This document shows, one piece after another, positions 7,987 to 14,818 of a stretch of 15,139 nucleotides of DNA. A program made the translations under genes and the position numbers. Where the stretch lies: NCBI GenBank assembly GCA_003644265.1, contig QNBX01000110.1:1-15139 (forward strand), in the 5' to 3' direction. Each line of letters begins with the position of its first letter. Position 1 is the stretch's first letter. Below the pieces are notes generated by a model. The model saw only the letters and a list, made by a program, of their open reading frames with translations, searched no databases and was not told the DNA's origin. The DNA comes from Planctomycetota bacterium (GTDB lineage: Bacteria > Planctomycetota > B15-G4).

Positions 7987-8961
7987 ATGACGACGCGCCC
8001 CGCCAAGAAGAGCAAACCCACCACCAGCGCCAAGACGGGCGGCGCCGCCGCCCAGATCCGCAAGGCCGTCTCGCGCGTGCTCGAGGATCTGCCCGCGGGC
8101 GAGCCGCTCGAGACCGCGCGCTCGGCCCACAAGCAGCTCAAGAAGAGCGAGGTCCAGCGCATCGTCAAGAGCGCGCTGGCGCGTCACTTCGAGCACGAGG
8201 AGCTCAGCCCCTACCAGGCCGAGCTGATCAAGCTGCAGAGCCACATCGAGAAGACGGGCAAGAAGATCATCGTGCTGTTCGACGGCCGGGACGCCTCCGG
8301 CAAGGGCGGCACCATCCGCCGCGTCGCGCGCTACCTGAACGAGAAGCGCTACCGCTCCGTTGCCCTGGGCAAGCCCACCAAGGAACAGGAGACCGAGCTG
8401 CACATGAAGCGCTACATCGAGTGCTTCCCCCACGCAGGCGAGATGGTCCTGTTCGATCGCAGCTGGTACAACCGCGCCATGGTCGAGCCCGTGATGGGCT
8501 TCTGCACCGCGCGGCAATACCGCGAGTTCATCCAGCGCGTCGTGGGCTACGAAGAGCGCCTGCTGGCCGACGGGACGACCAACCTGATCAAGCTCTACTT
8601 CTCCGTCTCCAAGGAGGAGCAGCAGCGCCGCTTCGAGCGCCGGGCCAACGACCCGCTGCGCAAGTGGAAGCTGAGCGAGGTCGACCTGCAGGCCCAGGCG
8701 CTGTGGGACGAGTTCACCGAGAAGAAGTACCGGCTGCTGCAGAAGACACACACCAAGAAGACGCCCTGGTACATCATCCGCTCGGACGACAAGCGCCTCG
8801 CGCGACGCGAGACGATCAAGCTGATCCTGCGCCACAACTCCTACCGCGGGCGCAGCCGCTCGCTGGACTTCGAGCCCGACAAGAACGTGGTCGTCTCCGG
8901 CACCCGCGAGCTGCGCATCATGGAGAAGCAGCGCAGGAAGTACGGCCGCTTCCTGGGCTAG
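7987..8961 (+). CDS. ppk2: Polyphosphate kinase 2 family protein (class I-like)
   Basis: The 324-residue protein has a Lys/Ala-rich N-terminal extension of about 70 residues, then a PPK2 domain. Walker A is GRDASGKGG (100-108, Lys106); Walker B is in VLFDRSWYNRAMVEPVMGFC (Asp157); the lid carries RRFERRANDPLRKWKLS (214-230). WYNRAxVExVMGFC and the DPLRKWKLS lid match class I PPK2 enzymes, which transfer phosphate between polyphosphate and nucleoside diphosphates, making ATP or GTP or storing polyphosphate. All expected catalytic residues are present. Relative to the family form I recall, NRAGVERVMGFC, it has Met for Gly and Pro for Arg near the base site. The Shine-Dalgarno is weak. The gene converges on two more PPK2 genes. 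Family firm; class from motif resemblance. Confidence 0.93.
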   Translation: MTTRPAKKSKPTTSAKTGGAAAQIRKAVSRVLEDLPAGEPLETARSAHKQLKKSEVQRIVKSALARHFEHEELSPYQAELIKLQSHIEKTGKKIIVLFDGRDASGKGGTIRRVARYLNEKRYRSVALGKPTKEQETELHMKRYIECFPHAGEMVLFDRSWYNRAMVEPVMGFCTARQYREFIQRVVGYEERLLADGTTNLIKLYFSVSKEEQQRRFERRANDPLRKWKLSEVDLQAQALWDEFTEKKYRLLQKTHTKKTPWYIIRSDDKRLARRETIKLILRHNSYRGRSRSLDFEPDKNVVVSGTRELRIMEKQRRKYGRFLG

Positions 8962-8983
8962 CCGTCGGGTGCGTGGACGCGTC

Positions 8984-9017
8984 GCAGCTGGCGTGGCGGG
9001 CGGGCGCTGCCAGCTGC
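8984..9017. terminator. Hairpin between convergent PPK2 genes, plus-strand side
   Basis: A 9-bp perfect inverted repeat, GCAGCTGGC (8984-8992) with GCCAGCTGC (9009-9017) and a 16-nt G-rich loop, begins 22 bases after the plus-strand PPK2 stop. TCTTTG follows a few bases later, a poor T-run. Being symmetrical it could serve both converging genes. Confidence 0.5.
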
Positions 9018-9049
9018 CGGGGTCTTTGAGATCCGTGCGCGACAGGCCT

Positions 9050-9067
9050 CGGGCGGTCAGCCGCCCG
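9050..9067. terminator. Hairpin over the stop codon of the minus-strand PPK2 gene
   Basis: CGGGCGG-tcag-CCGCCCG is a perfect 7-bp, all-GC stem with a tetraloop. The loop contains the stop codon (TGA, 9059-9057) of the minus-strand gene. It may slow or end plus-strand transcription coming from the first PPK2, or protect the 3' end of the minus-strand message. No T-run follows. Confidence 0.4.
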
Positions 9068-9773
9068 CGGCCGCCGACAGCGCCTTGATCACCGTCTCCT
9101 GGGTCTTCACCCGCGCCCAGTACTTGTCGTTGCCTTCGATCAGGGTCCAGGGCGCACCGGGCGTCGAGGTCCGTAGCAGCATCTCGTCGACGGCCTGCTC
9201 GTAGGCGTCCCACTGATTGCGGTTGCGCCAGTCCTCGTCGGTCAGCTTCCAGGCCTTGTAGGGCGTCTCGCGGCGCGACTCGAAGCGACGCAGCTGCTCC
9301 TCCATGCTGATGTGGAACCAGAGCTTGACGACCACCATGCCGTGGTCCGTGAGCTGGCGCTCGAACTCGTTGATCTCACGGTAGGCGCGCTTCCACTCTG
9401 CCTTTGTGGCGAAGCCCTCGACGCGCTCCACCAGCACGCGGCCGTACCAGGAACGATCAAAGATCAGGATCTGCTTCTCGTCCGGTGCCTGCAGGCGGCG
9501 CCAGAAGCGCCAGAGATAGTGGTGGGTCTTGTCCTCACCGCTGGGCGCGGCGATGGGGCAGACCTCGAAGCCGCGCGGGTCGACCTTCTCGGTCAGGCGC
9601 CGGATGGCCCCGCCCTTGCCGGCGGCGTCCCAGCCCTCCGACACCAGCACCAGCGAGCGCTTCTGCTGATAGAGCTCAAAGGCCAGCTCGCGCATGCGCA
9701 GCTGACACTCGAGCAGGCGCTGCTTGTAGTCATCACGCGCGAGCTGCTTGGTCAGGTCGACGTCGGCCAGCAT
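9057..9773 (-). CDS. Polyphosphate kinase 2 family protein (polyphosphate:AMP phosphotransferase-like)
   Basis: The 238-residue protein is one complete PPK2 domain. Walker A is EGWDAAGKGG (46-55, Lys53); the base-site segment PIAAPSGEDKTHHYLWRFWRRL follows; Walker B is IFDRSWYGRVLVERVEGFA (Asp106); the lid has RRFESRRETPYKAWKLTDED. These motifs are those of the PPK2 group containing polyphosphate:AMP phosphotransferases (Pap, class II) and the class III enzymes acting on AMP and ADP. It should phosphorylate AMP, possibly ADP, with polyphosphate in the cytoplasm. The ATG at 9773 shares its A with the TGA of the preceding gene (TGATG), with a GGGCGG stretch upstream, so translation is probably coupled. 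The sequence matches the conserved, active type of domain throughout. Substrate preference cannot be read with certainty. Confidence 0.92.
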   Translation of the reverse strand: MLADVDLTKQLARDDYKQRLLECQLRMRELAFELYQQKRSLVLVSEGWDAAGKGGAIRRLTEKVDPRGFEVCPIAAPSGEDKTHHYLWRFWRRLQAPDEKQILIFDRSWYGRVLVERVEGFATKAEWKRAYREINEFERQLTDHGMVVVKLWFHISMEEQLRRFESRRETPYKAWKLTDEDWRNRNQWDAYEQAVDEMLLRTSTPGAPWTLIEGNDKYWARVKTQETVIKALSAAAGG

Positions 9774-10579
9774 CAGTCCGCCCTCGTGGTCGTGGATCCG
9801 GGGCCAGCGCCCGTGGCATCGGCATCGTCCGTCTCGGTCTCAGGCTCCTCCGCCGGCACCTCGCAGCCGAAACGCACGAGGCCCTCCTCCATGGCGCGGA
9901 TCATGGTCTCGAAGATCTTGATCCGTGCCCAGCGTCGGTCGGTGGCCTCCACCAGCGTCCACGGGGCCCACTCGCCCTCGGTCTGCGCGAGCATCTGCTC
10001 GATGGCAGCGTGGTACTCGTCGTACTTGGCGTGGCGCTCCCAGTCCTCCGGCTCCACGCGCCAGCTCGAGCTCTGGTCCTCTTCCAGCTTGCGGAAGCGC
10101 TGCTCCTGTTCGTCCTTGGAGATGTGCAGGAAGAACTTGACGATCAGGTAGCGGTCGTCAGCGAGCGTGCGCTCGAAGCAGACGATGTCGTCGTAGTCCT
10201 GCTCCAGCCGCCGCTTGTCGGCGAGCCCCTCGACGCGCTCGACCAGCACGCGGCCGTACCAGCTGCGGTCGAAGATCCCGATCTCACCCCAGTTGGGCAA
10301 CTTGCACCAGAAACGCCAGAGCCACGGCATGTGCGACTCGGACGTGCGCGGCCTGCGGGTCGCGTGCAGCGAGTAGCCGCGCGGCTCCAGCCGCTGGGTC
10401 AGCTTGGCGATGGCCGTGCCCTTGCCCGCCGCGTCCCAGCCCTCGAAGAGCACGACGGTGGCGAGCTTGCCCTCCCAGCAGGCGCGCTGCAGGCGATGCA
10501 GGCGGCGCTGCAGGCGGCTCTTCTGCGCCGTGTAGCGGGCCTTGGAGAGCTTGGCAGCAAGATCGAGGGCTTCGAGCAT
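9773..10579 (-). CDS. PPK2 family protein with altered lid, paired with the next PPK2 gene
   Basis: The start is placed at the ATG at 10579 (MLEALDLAAKL), where family similarity begins; the frame is open for 99 more codons upstream, but that part crosses the 11-bp repeats and reads as low-complexity sequence. The product is 268 residues. Walker A FEGWDAAGKGT (45-55, Lys53) and Walker B IFDRSWYGRVLVERVEG (Asp104) are intact. The lid, normally RRFExRxxxPxKxWKL, reads QRFRKLEEDQSSSWRV (160-175), losing the Pro and two Lys that usually handle phosphate. The tail (about 235-268) is acidic and Thr-rich with no family match. In classical Pap two PPK2 domains are fused and the N-terminal one is divergent; here two such domains are separate genes overlapping by one base. 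This one may be a weak or regulatory partner of the downstream enzyme, which is inference. Confidence 0.88.
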   Translation of the reverse strand: MLEALDLAAKLSKARYTAQKSRLQRRLHRLQRACWEGKLATVVLFEGWDAAGKGTAIAKLTQRLEPRGYSLHATRRPRTSESHMPWLWRFWCKLPNWGEIGIFDRSWYGRVLVERVEGLADKRRLEQDYDDIVCFERTLADDRYLIVKFFLHISKDEQEQRFRKLEEDQSSSWRVEPEDWERHAKYDEYHAAIEQMLAQTEGEWAPWTLVEATDRRWARIKIFETMIRAMEEGLVRFGCEVPAEEPETETDDADATGAGPGSTTTRAD

Positions 10580-10786
10580 CCGGAGAGTCCACCACGGTCG
10601 GGGGCAGCATGTCGTGTGCCGCATGCGGGATCGAGAGGCCGTCGCTTCGCTCGCTGGCGCCGTCGTCGTGACGGTCCCGGCATGCACAGGCGGCACCGTA
10701 GCACCTGACGACTGCCGTTGCGCGGGACGCGGCGGCGGGCGACGGCGCGGAGCGTCACTGCGCCCCCCGCCGCCGTGCTCGTCGCG
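10580..10786. other. Upstream region of the paired PPK2 genes
   Basis: This is GC-rich sequence with no gene I can support. Near the PPK2 start, GGTGGA on the minus strand is a possible weak ribosome site. No clear -10/-35 pair was found. From 10738 rightwards the sequence is related to 12997 onward, so that part belongs to the 3' flank of the duplicated propeller genes. Confidence 0.4.
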
Positions 10787-10874
10787 GCGCCTGCCGTGCG
10801 CCTGCCGTGCGCCTGCCGTGCGCCTGCCGTGCGCCTGCCGTGCGCCTGCCGTGCGCCTGCCGTGCGCCTGCCGC
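10787..10874. repeat. 11-bp tandem repeat, 8 copies
   Basis: GCGCCTGCCGT is repeated without interruption from 10787, seven exact copies and an eighth that changes only in its last base (T to C at 10874). The array begins ten bases after the stop of the left propeller gene, in the direction of transcription. The 11-bp unit is close to one turn of the double helix. The matching flank of the right gene (about 13036-13110) has only scattered related words such as GTGCGCC and CGCCTGTCG, so the array was amplified in one copy or decayed in the other. Confidence 0.96.
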
Positions 10875-10883
10875 ACCCGTCAC

Positions 10884-12584
10884 TCAGGGCGTGGTCCCGA
10901 AGAGACCGTTCGAGGCCGCGAGGCCGTGCACCGCGCCCGGGTCCGCGAACCAGTGTTGCACGAAGATCTCAGCACCGCTGGGCACGCCGGCCGGCCAGGT
11001 GTCCACGATGACCTGGGTGCCGGCGGCGTCGATCGGCAGCCCGATCACTATGATGTCCGGAAAGGGCACCAGCGTGCCGCCGCGGAAGGACGCGTCGAGC
11101 TGGCTGAAGCCGAGCACCAGGGCCGTGCTCCCCAGCGGCAGCGCAGCGCTCAGGGTGAGCGTGGCCAAGCTGCCGCCGGTCAGGTCGCCCGTGGCCGTCA
11201 GTACGGGCACGCCGTTGGTCCCGGCCAGGCCCTGACCGAGGTCGGACCAAGCGCCGGGCCAGCTCATGCTGCGCACGAAGAGGTCATTGCCGTTGGTGTC
11301 GTTGACCACCAGGTTGTTCGATGGATCGGCGAACAGCATCCGCGTGCCGTCCGTGCTGATCGGAGCGACCGGAAAGACCGGGGAGAGACCGCCCACACCA
11401 GCCAGGCTCTCGCTCACCCGGCGCGTCTCGGCGCTGAGCATGTCGTGCACGTAGATGTCTTCGTTGCCGTTCGTGTCGGTGGCGATGAGGTTGCTGGCGC
11501 GGGTCTGAAAGGTGACGAAGCGGCCGTCGCTCGAGAGGCGCGGGTCGTAGCCGTGATGGTCAGCCCCGTTACCCATCGCGTCGACGCTCGCGGTGGTCAT
11601 CAAGCCGGTCACCGAATCAAACACGATGACCTGCAGCTTGCCGTTGCTGGCGCCGGCGCCGTTCAGGTTTCCCGCGTCGCTGCAGAACGCGACCCAGCGG
11701 CCGTCCCTCGAGATCGTCGAGATCCAGCTGGTGCCGTTGGACACCCCGCCGAGGCTGGTCCGACTCACCAGCTCGTAAGAGTCGGACGACCTGTGCCAGA
11801 GCACCACGTCGTGCTTGCCGTTGGTGTCCGCGGCGAGCATGTCGTTGGCCCTGGTGTGGAACACGACCCGCTGGCCGTCCGCGGAGATCGTCGGCTCCTC
11901 GCTCTCCAAGTTGCCCTGGGTCAGCTGGGTCGTGACCCCGAGCTGGCGATCCCTCACGAAGACGTCCAGCTTGCCGTTCGTGTCGGCGCCCGCCAGGTTG
12001 GTCGCGTAGGACTCAAAAGCCACGTAGCGACCGTCATCAGAGAGGGACGGCTCGCTGGCGCTTCCGTTGGCCGAGCCACCTGCCGTGGGGACGTCGACCA
12101 GCTCGATGACACCGGTCTGCCGATCGTGCATGTAGATGTGGCTCCCGCTGGGCGAGCCCGTCACGATGTCCCACGCGCTGCTCGTAAAGACCACGAAACG
12201 ACCGTCCGCCGAGAGCGCGGGCTGGGAACTACCGGCGCTGGCCTCCCCACCCCACTTGCTCAGGCTGATCAGCTCGCTGGTGCCGGTCTGGAGGTCACGG
12301 AAGATGATGTTCTGCTGATTCAGCGTCACGCCGTTGAACAGGTTCCAGTCACTGCTGGAATAGACCGCGTAGCGCCCGTCGGGTGTGAGGTCGGGATGCC
12401 GCGCGCCGGACCCCAGGACCTGCTGGCCGGCCCAGTTCGTGACGCGCTCGAGGGTGTCGCTGGCGCGGGCTGCGGGGGCGGCCGTGGCGATGGCCGTCGC
12501 GAGGCAGGCGCCGGCGAGCAGGCGGGAGCAGCGCGGGGGCGTGTCCAGGCTCAGCGGCGAAGAGGACGGGGTGCGGTGGTTCAT
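10884..12584 (-). CDS. Secreted seven-bladed beta-propeller (PD40/TolB-like) protein, copy 1
   Basis: The 566-residue protein (start ATG 12584) has an N-terminal signal peptide (LLAGACLATAIATAAPAARA, cleavage likely near residue 42), so it is exported. Seven PD40-type blades follow, each with a (P/S)xxSxDGRxxxF core: PDLTPDGRYAVY, PALSADGRFVVF, PSLSDDGRYVAF, PTISADGQRVVF, STISRDGRWVAF, PRLSSDGRFVTF and APISTDGTRMLF. Between blades are DTNGK/DTNGN loops resembling Ca2+-binding sites. The last 119 residues, from DLGQGLAGTNG to GTTP, form a separate C-terminal domain of a type I associate with secreted planctomycete proteins. An alternative in-frame ATG at 12653 has a perfect AGGAGGTGA five bases upstream and would add 23 residues. 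I prefer 12584 because copy 2 shares that ATG while its upstream frame differs. Ligand and function unknown. Confidence 0.88.
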   Translation of the reverse strand: MNHRTPSSSPLSLDTPPRCSRLLAGACLATAIATAAPAARASDTLERVTNWAGQQVLGSGARHPDLTPDGRYAVYSSSDWNLFNGVTLNQQNIIFRDLQTGTSELISLSKWGGEASAGSSQPALSADGRFVVFTSSAWDIVTGSPSGSHIYMHDRQTGVIELVDVPTAGGSANGSASEPSLSDDGRYVAFESYATNLAGADTNGKLDVFVRDRQLGVTTQLTQGNLESEEPTISADGQRVVFHTRANDMLAADTNGKHDVVLWHRSSDSYELVSRTSLGGVSNGTSWISTISRDGRWVAFCSDAGNLNGAGASNGKLQVIVFDSVTGLMTTASVDAMGNGADHHGYDPRLSSDGRFVTFQTRASNLIATDTNGNEDIYVHDMLSAETRRVSESLAGVGGLSPVFPVAPISTDGTRMLFADPSNNLVVNDTNGNDLFVRSMSWPGAWSDLGQGLAGTNGVPVLTATGDLTGGSLATLTLSAALPLGSTALVLGFSQLDASFRGGTLVPFPDIIVIGLPIDAAGTQVIVDTWPAGVPSGAEIFVQHWFADPGAVHGLAASNGLFGTTP

Positions 12585-12705
12585 GGCGGGGCTCGAAGGT
12601 GGCTGGAGCTGGCGTCCGGCGGCTCCCGAAGCGGGGCCGGTCCCGAGGCGCATGGCTGTCACCTCCTGGGGCGAGATGCCGGCCAGCCGACCGCCACGAA
12701 AAATC
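12585..12705 (-). promoter_or_regulatory. Conserved structured leader of propeller gene, copy 1
   Basis: An 85-nt block (12612-12696) matches 14845-14929 with 5 substitutions and no indels. On the minus strand it can form an inner hairpin CATCTC/GAGGTG (12673-12678 with 12660-12665), an enclosing stem GGCTG/CAGCC (12684-12688 with 12654-12658), a small CCCG-ctt-CGGG hairpin, and a closing stem GGCGG/CCGCC (12691-12695 with 12618-12622). The perfect Shine-Dalgarno AGGAGGTGA (12667-12659) lies in the inner hairpin, followed after five bases by ATG (12653). I know no named riboswitch that fits. Confidence 0.55.
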
Positions 12706-12720
12706 TGCGGGGCAGTGATG

Positions 12721-12930
12721 CAGCCGGGCAGCGGGCACCGTGCATCCGGGCAGCGGGCAGCGGGCAGCCGGGCAGCGGGCAGCCTGGCAGCGGGCAGCCG
12801 GGCAGCCGGGCAGCCGGGCAGCCGGGCAGCGGGCAGCCGGGCAGCCGGGCAGCCGGGCAGCGGGCAGCCGGGCAGCCGGGCAGCGGGCAGCCGGGCAGCC
12901 GGGCAGCGGGGCAGCGGGCAGCCGGGCACG
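12721..12930. repeat. Mixed 7/8-bp tandem array (GGGCAGC / GGGCAGCC)
   Basis: About 25 units of GGGCAGC (7 bp) or GGGCAGCC (8 bp) follow each other in irregular order, with rare variants (TGGCAGC, GGGCAGCG, GGGCACC). It begins just upstream of the leader of propeller copy 1 and fills most of the gap to copy 2. With the flank of copy 2 it accounts for the roughly 540-bp gene-free interval 12585-13123. The mixture of two lengths destroys any fixed reading frame, so the open frames crossing it are artefacts. Confidence 0.96.
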
Positions 12931-13123
12931 GGGCGGCCGGAAGCGCAGGCGGGAGCCAGGGGCGTGCGCCTGTCGTGCCCGCGGCCCCCCACTCAGGGCG
13001 ACGGCGAGGAGCGTCGCTGCGCCCCCCCGCCGTCGCGCCCGCCGTCGCGCCTGTCGCCGTGCCCTATCGTGCGCCCTGTCGCACGCTTGTCGTGCGCCAC
13101 GCCGTGCTCGGCGCATCCGCCAC

Positions 13124-14818
13124 TCAGGGCGTGGTCCCGGAGAGACCGTTCGAGGCCGCGAAGCCGTGCACGGCACCCGGGTCGGCGAACCAATGTTGCA
13201 AGAACATCTGAGCCCCGCTGGGCACGCCGGCCGGCCAGGTGTCCGCGATGACCTGGGTGCCGGCGGCGTCGATCGGCAGCCCGATCACCATGATGTCCGG
13301 GAAGGGCACCAGCGTGCCGCCACGGAAGGGCGCGTCGAGCTGACTGAAGCCGAGCACCAGGGCCGTGCTCCCCAGCGGCAACGCGTCGCTCAGGGTGAGC
13401 GTGACCAAGCTGCCGCCGGTCAGGTCGCCGGTGGCCTGCAGCGCGGGCATGCCGTTGGTCCCGGCCAGGCCCTGCCCGAGATCTGCCCAGGGGCTGGGCC
13501 ACTCCATGGTGCGCAGGAAGAGGTCTTTGCCGTTGGTGTCGCCGGCCACCAGGTTGTTCGACTGGTCGACGAACAGGATCAGCGTGCCGTCCTTGCTGAT
13601 GGGTGCGACCGGGAAGGCCCCGGAGTTGCCGCCGACGCCGGCCAGGCTCTCGCTCACGCGGCGCGTCAGGGCACTCTGCGTATCGTGCACGAAGATGTCG
13701 TCGTTGTTGTTCGTGTCGACCGCGACGAGGTTGCTCGCGCGGGTCTGGAAGGTGACGAAGCGACCGTCGCTCGAGAGGCGCGGGTCATAGACGTGCTGGT
13801 TGGCCAAGACGCCCGTCGAGTCGACGCTCACGTTGGTCATCAAGCCCGTTGCCGAGTCAAAGAGAATGAGCTGCGACTTGCCGTTGTTGGCACCGGCGCC
13901 GTTCAGGTTGCCGGCGTCGCTACTGAACGCGACCCAGCGGCCGTCCCTCGAGATGCTCGAGAGCAGGCTCGAGCCATTGGACACCCCACCTGCGCTGGTC
14001 CGACTCACCAGCTCGTACCCACCTGTCGGCATGTCCCACAGCAACACGTCGTGCTTGCCGTTGGTGTCCCCGGCGATGATGTTGTTGGCCTTGGTGTGGA
14101 ACACCACCCGCTGGCCGTCAGCCGAGATCGACGGCAGCTCGCTCGGCAAGTTGCCGTTGGTGAGCCGGACGGTGGTCCCGAGCTGGCGATCCCTCACGAA
14201 GATGTCGGTATGGATATTCGCGTCGGTGCCCGCGAGGTTGGTCGCGCTGGATTGAAAGGTGACGTATCGCCCGTCATCGGAGATCGACGACTCGGAAGCG
14301 GCTCCATTGGGCGTGCCGCCTCCGTCAGGCACGTCCACCAACTCGCTGACGCCGGTCTGGCGGTCGTACACGTAGATGTGCGCTCCGCTCGATGCCCCTG
14401 GCGCGATGTCGGTCGAGGTGCTCTGGAAGACCACGAAACGCCCGTCGGCCGAGAGGGATGCATTCACGCTGTTGCCGTTGGACTCGGCCCCGAGAGGCGT
14501 CTTGCTGATCAGTTCGCTGGTGCCGGTCTGGAGGTCACGGAAGATGACGTTCACCTTCGTCAGGGTCACGCCGTTGAAGAGGTTCCAGTCCGCGCTGCGG
14601 TAGACCGCGTAGCGCCCATCGGGAGTGAGGTCGGGCTTCTCCGCGCCTGACCCCAGGACCTGCTGGCCGGCCCAGTTCTTGACGCGCTCGAGGGTGTCGG
14701 TGGCCCGGGCGGCGGGCGAGGCCAGGGTCAGGGCGATGGCGACGCCCATGAGCAGCCAGGAGCAGCACGGGCGGCTGCCCGGGCGGAGCGACGAGGACGA
14801 CGGGGTCTGGGCAGTCAT
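13124..14818 (-). CDS. Secreted seven-bladed beta-propeller (PD40/TolB-like) protein, copy 2
   Basis: The 564-residue paralog of the neighbouring protein starts at the ATG at 14818, which sits at the same place as the ATG of copy 1 after GAGCCCCGCC. Its signal peptide core is WLLMGVAIALTLASPAARA. The seven blade cores are PDLTPDGRYAVY, ASLSADGRFVVF, SSISDDGRYVTF, PSISADGQRVVF, SSISRDGRWVAF, PRLSSDGRFVTF and APISKDGTLILF. Inter-blade loops of the DTNGK, DTNNN and DANIH type again resemble Ca2+ sites, slightly altered. The C-terminal domain is nearly identical to that of copy 1, while blade loops differ more (for example KTPLGAESNGN here against SLSKWGGEASA). This pattern suggests a shared C-terminal function such as sorting or anchoring, with diverging binding surfaces. 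The local Shine-Dalgarno is weak. Export and fold well supported; ligand unknown. Confidence 0.9.
   Translation of the reverse strand: MTAQTPSSSSLRPGSRPCCSWLLMGVAIALTLASPAARATDTLERVKNWAGQQVLGSGAEKPDLTPDGRYAVYRSADWNLFNGVTLTKVNVIFRDLQTGTSELISKTPLGAESNGNSVNASLSADGRFVVFQSTSTDIAPGASSGAHIYVYDRQTGVSELVDVPDGGGTPNGAASESSISDDGRYVTFQSSATNLAGTDANIHTDIFVRDRQLGTTVRLTNGNLPSELPSISADGQRVVFHTKANNIIAGDTNGKHDVLLWDMPTGGYELVSRTSAGGVSNGSSLLSSISRDGRWVAFSSDAGNLNGAGANNGKSQLILFDSATGLMTNVSVDSTGVLANQHVYDPRLSSDGRFVTFQTRASNLVAVDTNNNDDIFVHDTQSALTRRVSESLAGVGGNSGAFPVAPISKDGTLILFVDQSNNLVAGDTNGKDLFLRTMEWPSPWADLGQGLAGTNGMPALQATGDLTGGSLVTLTLSDALPLGSTALVLGFSQLDAPFRGGTLVPFPDIMVIGLPIDAAGTQVIADTWPAGVPSGAQMFLQHWFADPGAVHGFAASNGLSGTTP

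Larger units (their letters stand above)
10738..12705 (-). repeat. Tandem duplication, left copy (3' flank, propeller gene, leader)
   Basis: This copy of a roughly 2-kb unit matches the unit at 12997-14937. Both contain, in minus-strand order, a conserved leader, signal peptide, propeller gene and a GC-rich 3' flank starting GGCGACGGCG (10738 and 12997). The last 119 residues of the two proteins differ at 13 positions by my count, and the 85-nt leader at 5 of 85. The two flanks differ mainly in the tandem arrays inserted in or next to them. The edges are approximate. Confidence 0.85.

Noticed and set aside
7594..9213. A minus-strand open frame of about 540 codons
   Set aside because: It runs antisense to the class I-like PPK2 gene and through the pentamer array, where it reads SGQVR repeats; the plus-strand PPK2 has all catalytic motifs.
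9773..10876. A longer form of the second PPK2 protein starting at 10876
   Set aside because: The extra 99 codons run through the 11-bp repeat and low-complexity sequence; family similarity starts at the ATG at 10579.
12721..12930. CRISPR array
   Set aside because: The units are 7-8 bp and adjoin each other with no unique spacers. The same holds for the other three arrays, and no cas gene is present.
10542..13211. A plus-strand open frame of about 890 codons, and similar ones at 12740-14650 and 591-2060
   Set aside because: They are antisense to genes with signal peptides and conserved motifs, cross tandem arrays, and encode only repetitive Arg/Gly/Ala sequence.
12993..13502. A minus-strand open frame over the end of propeller copy 2
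   Set aside because: It is in a different frame from the propeller protein, whose C-terminal domain is conserved with copy 1, and has no recognisable content.
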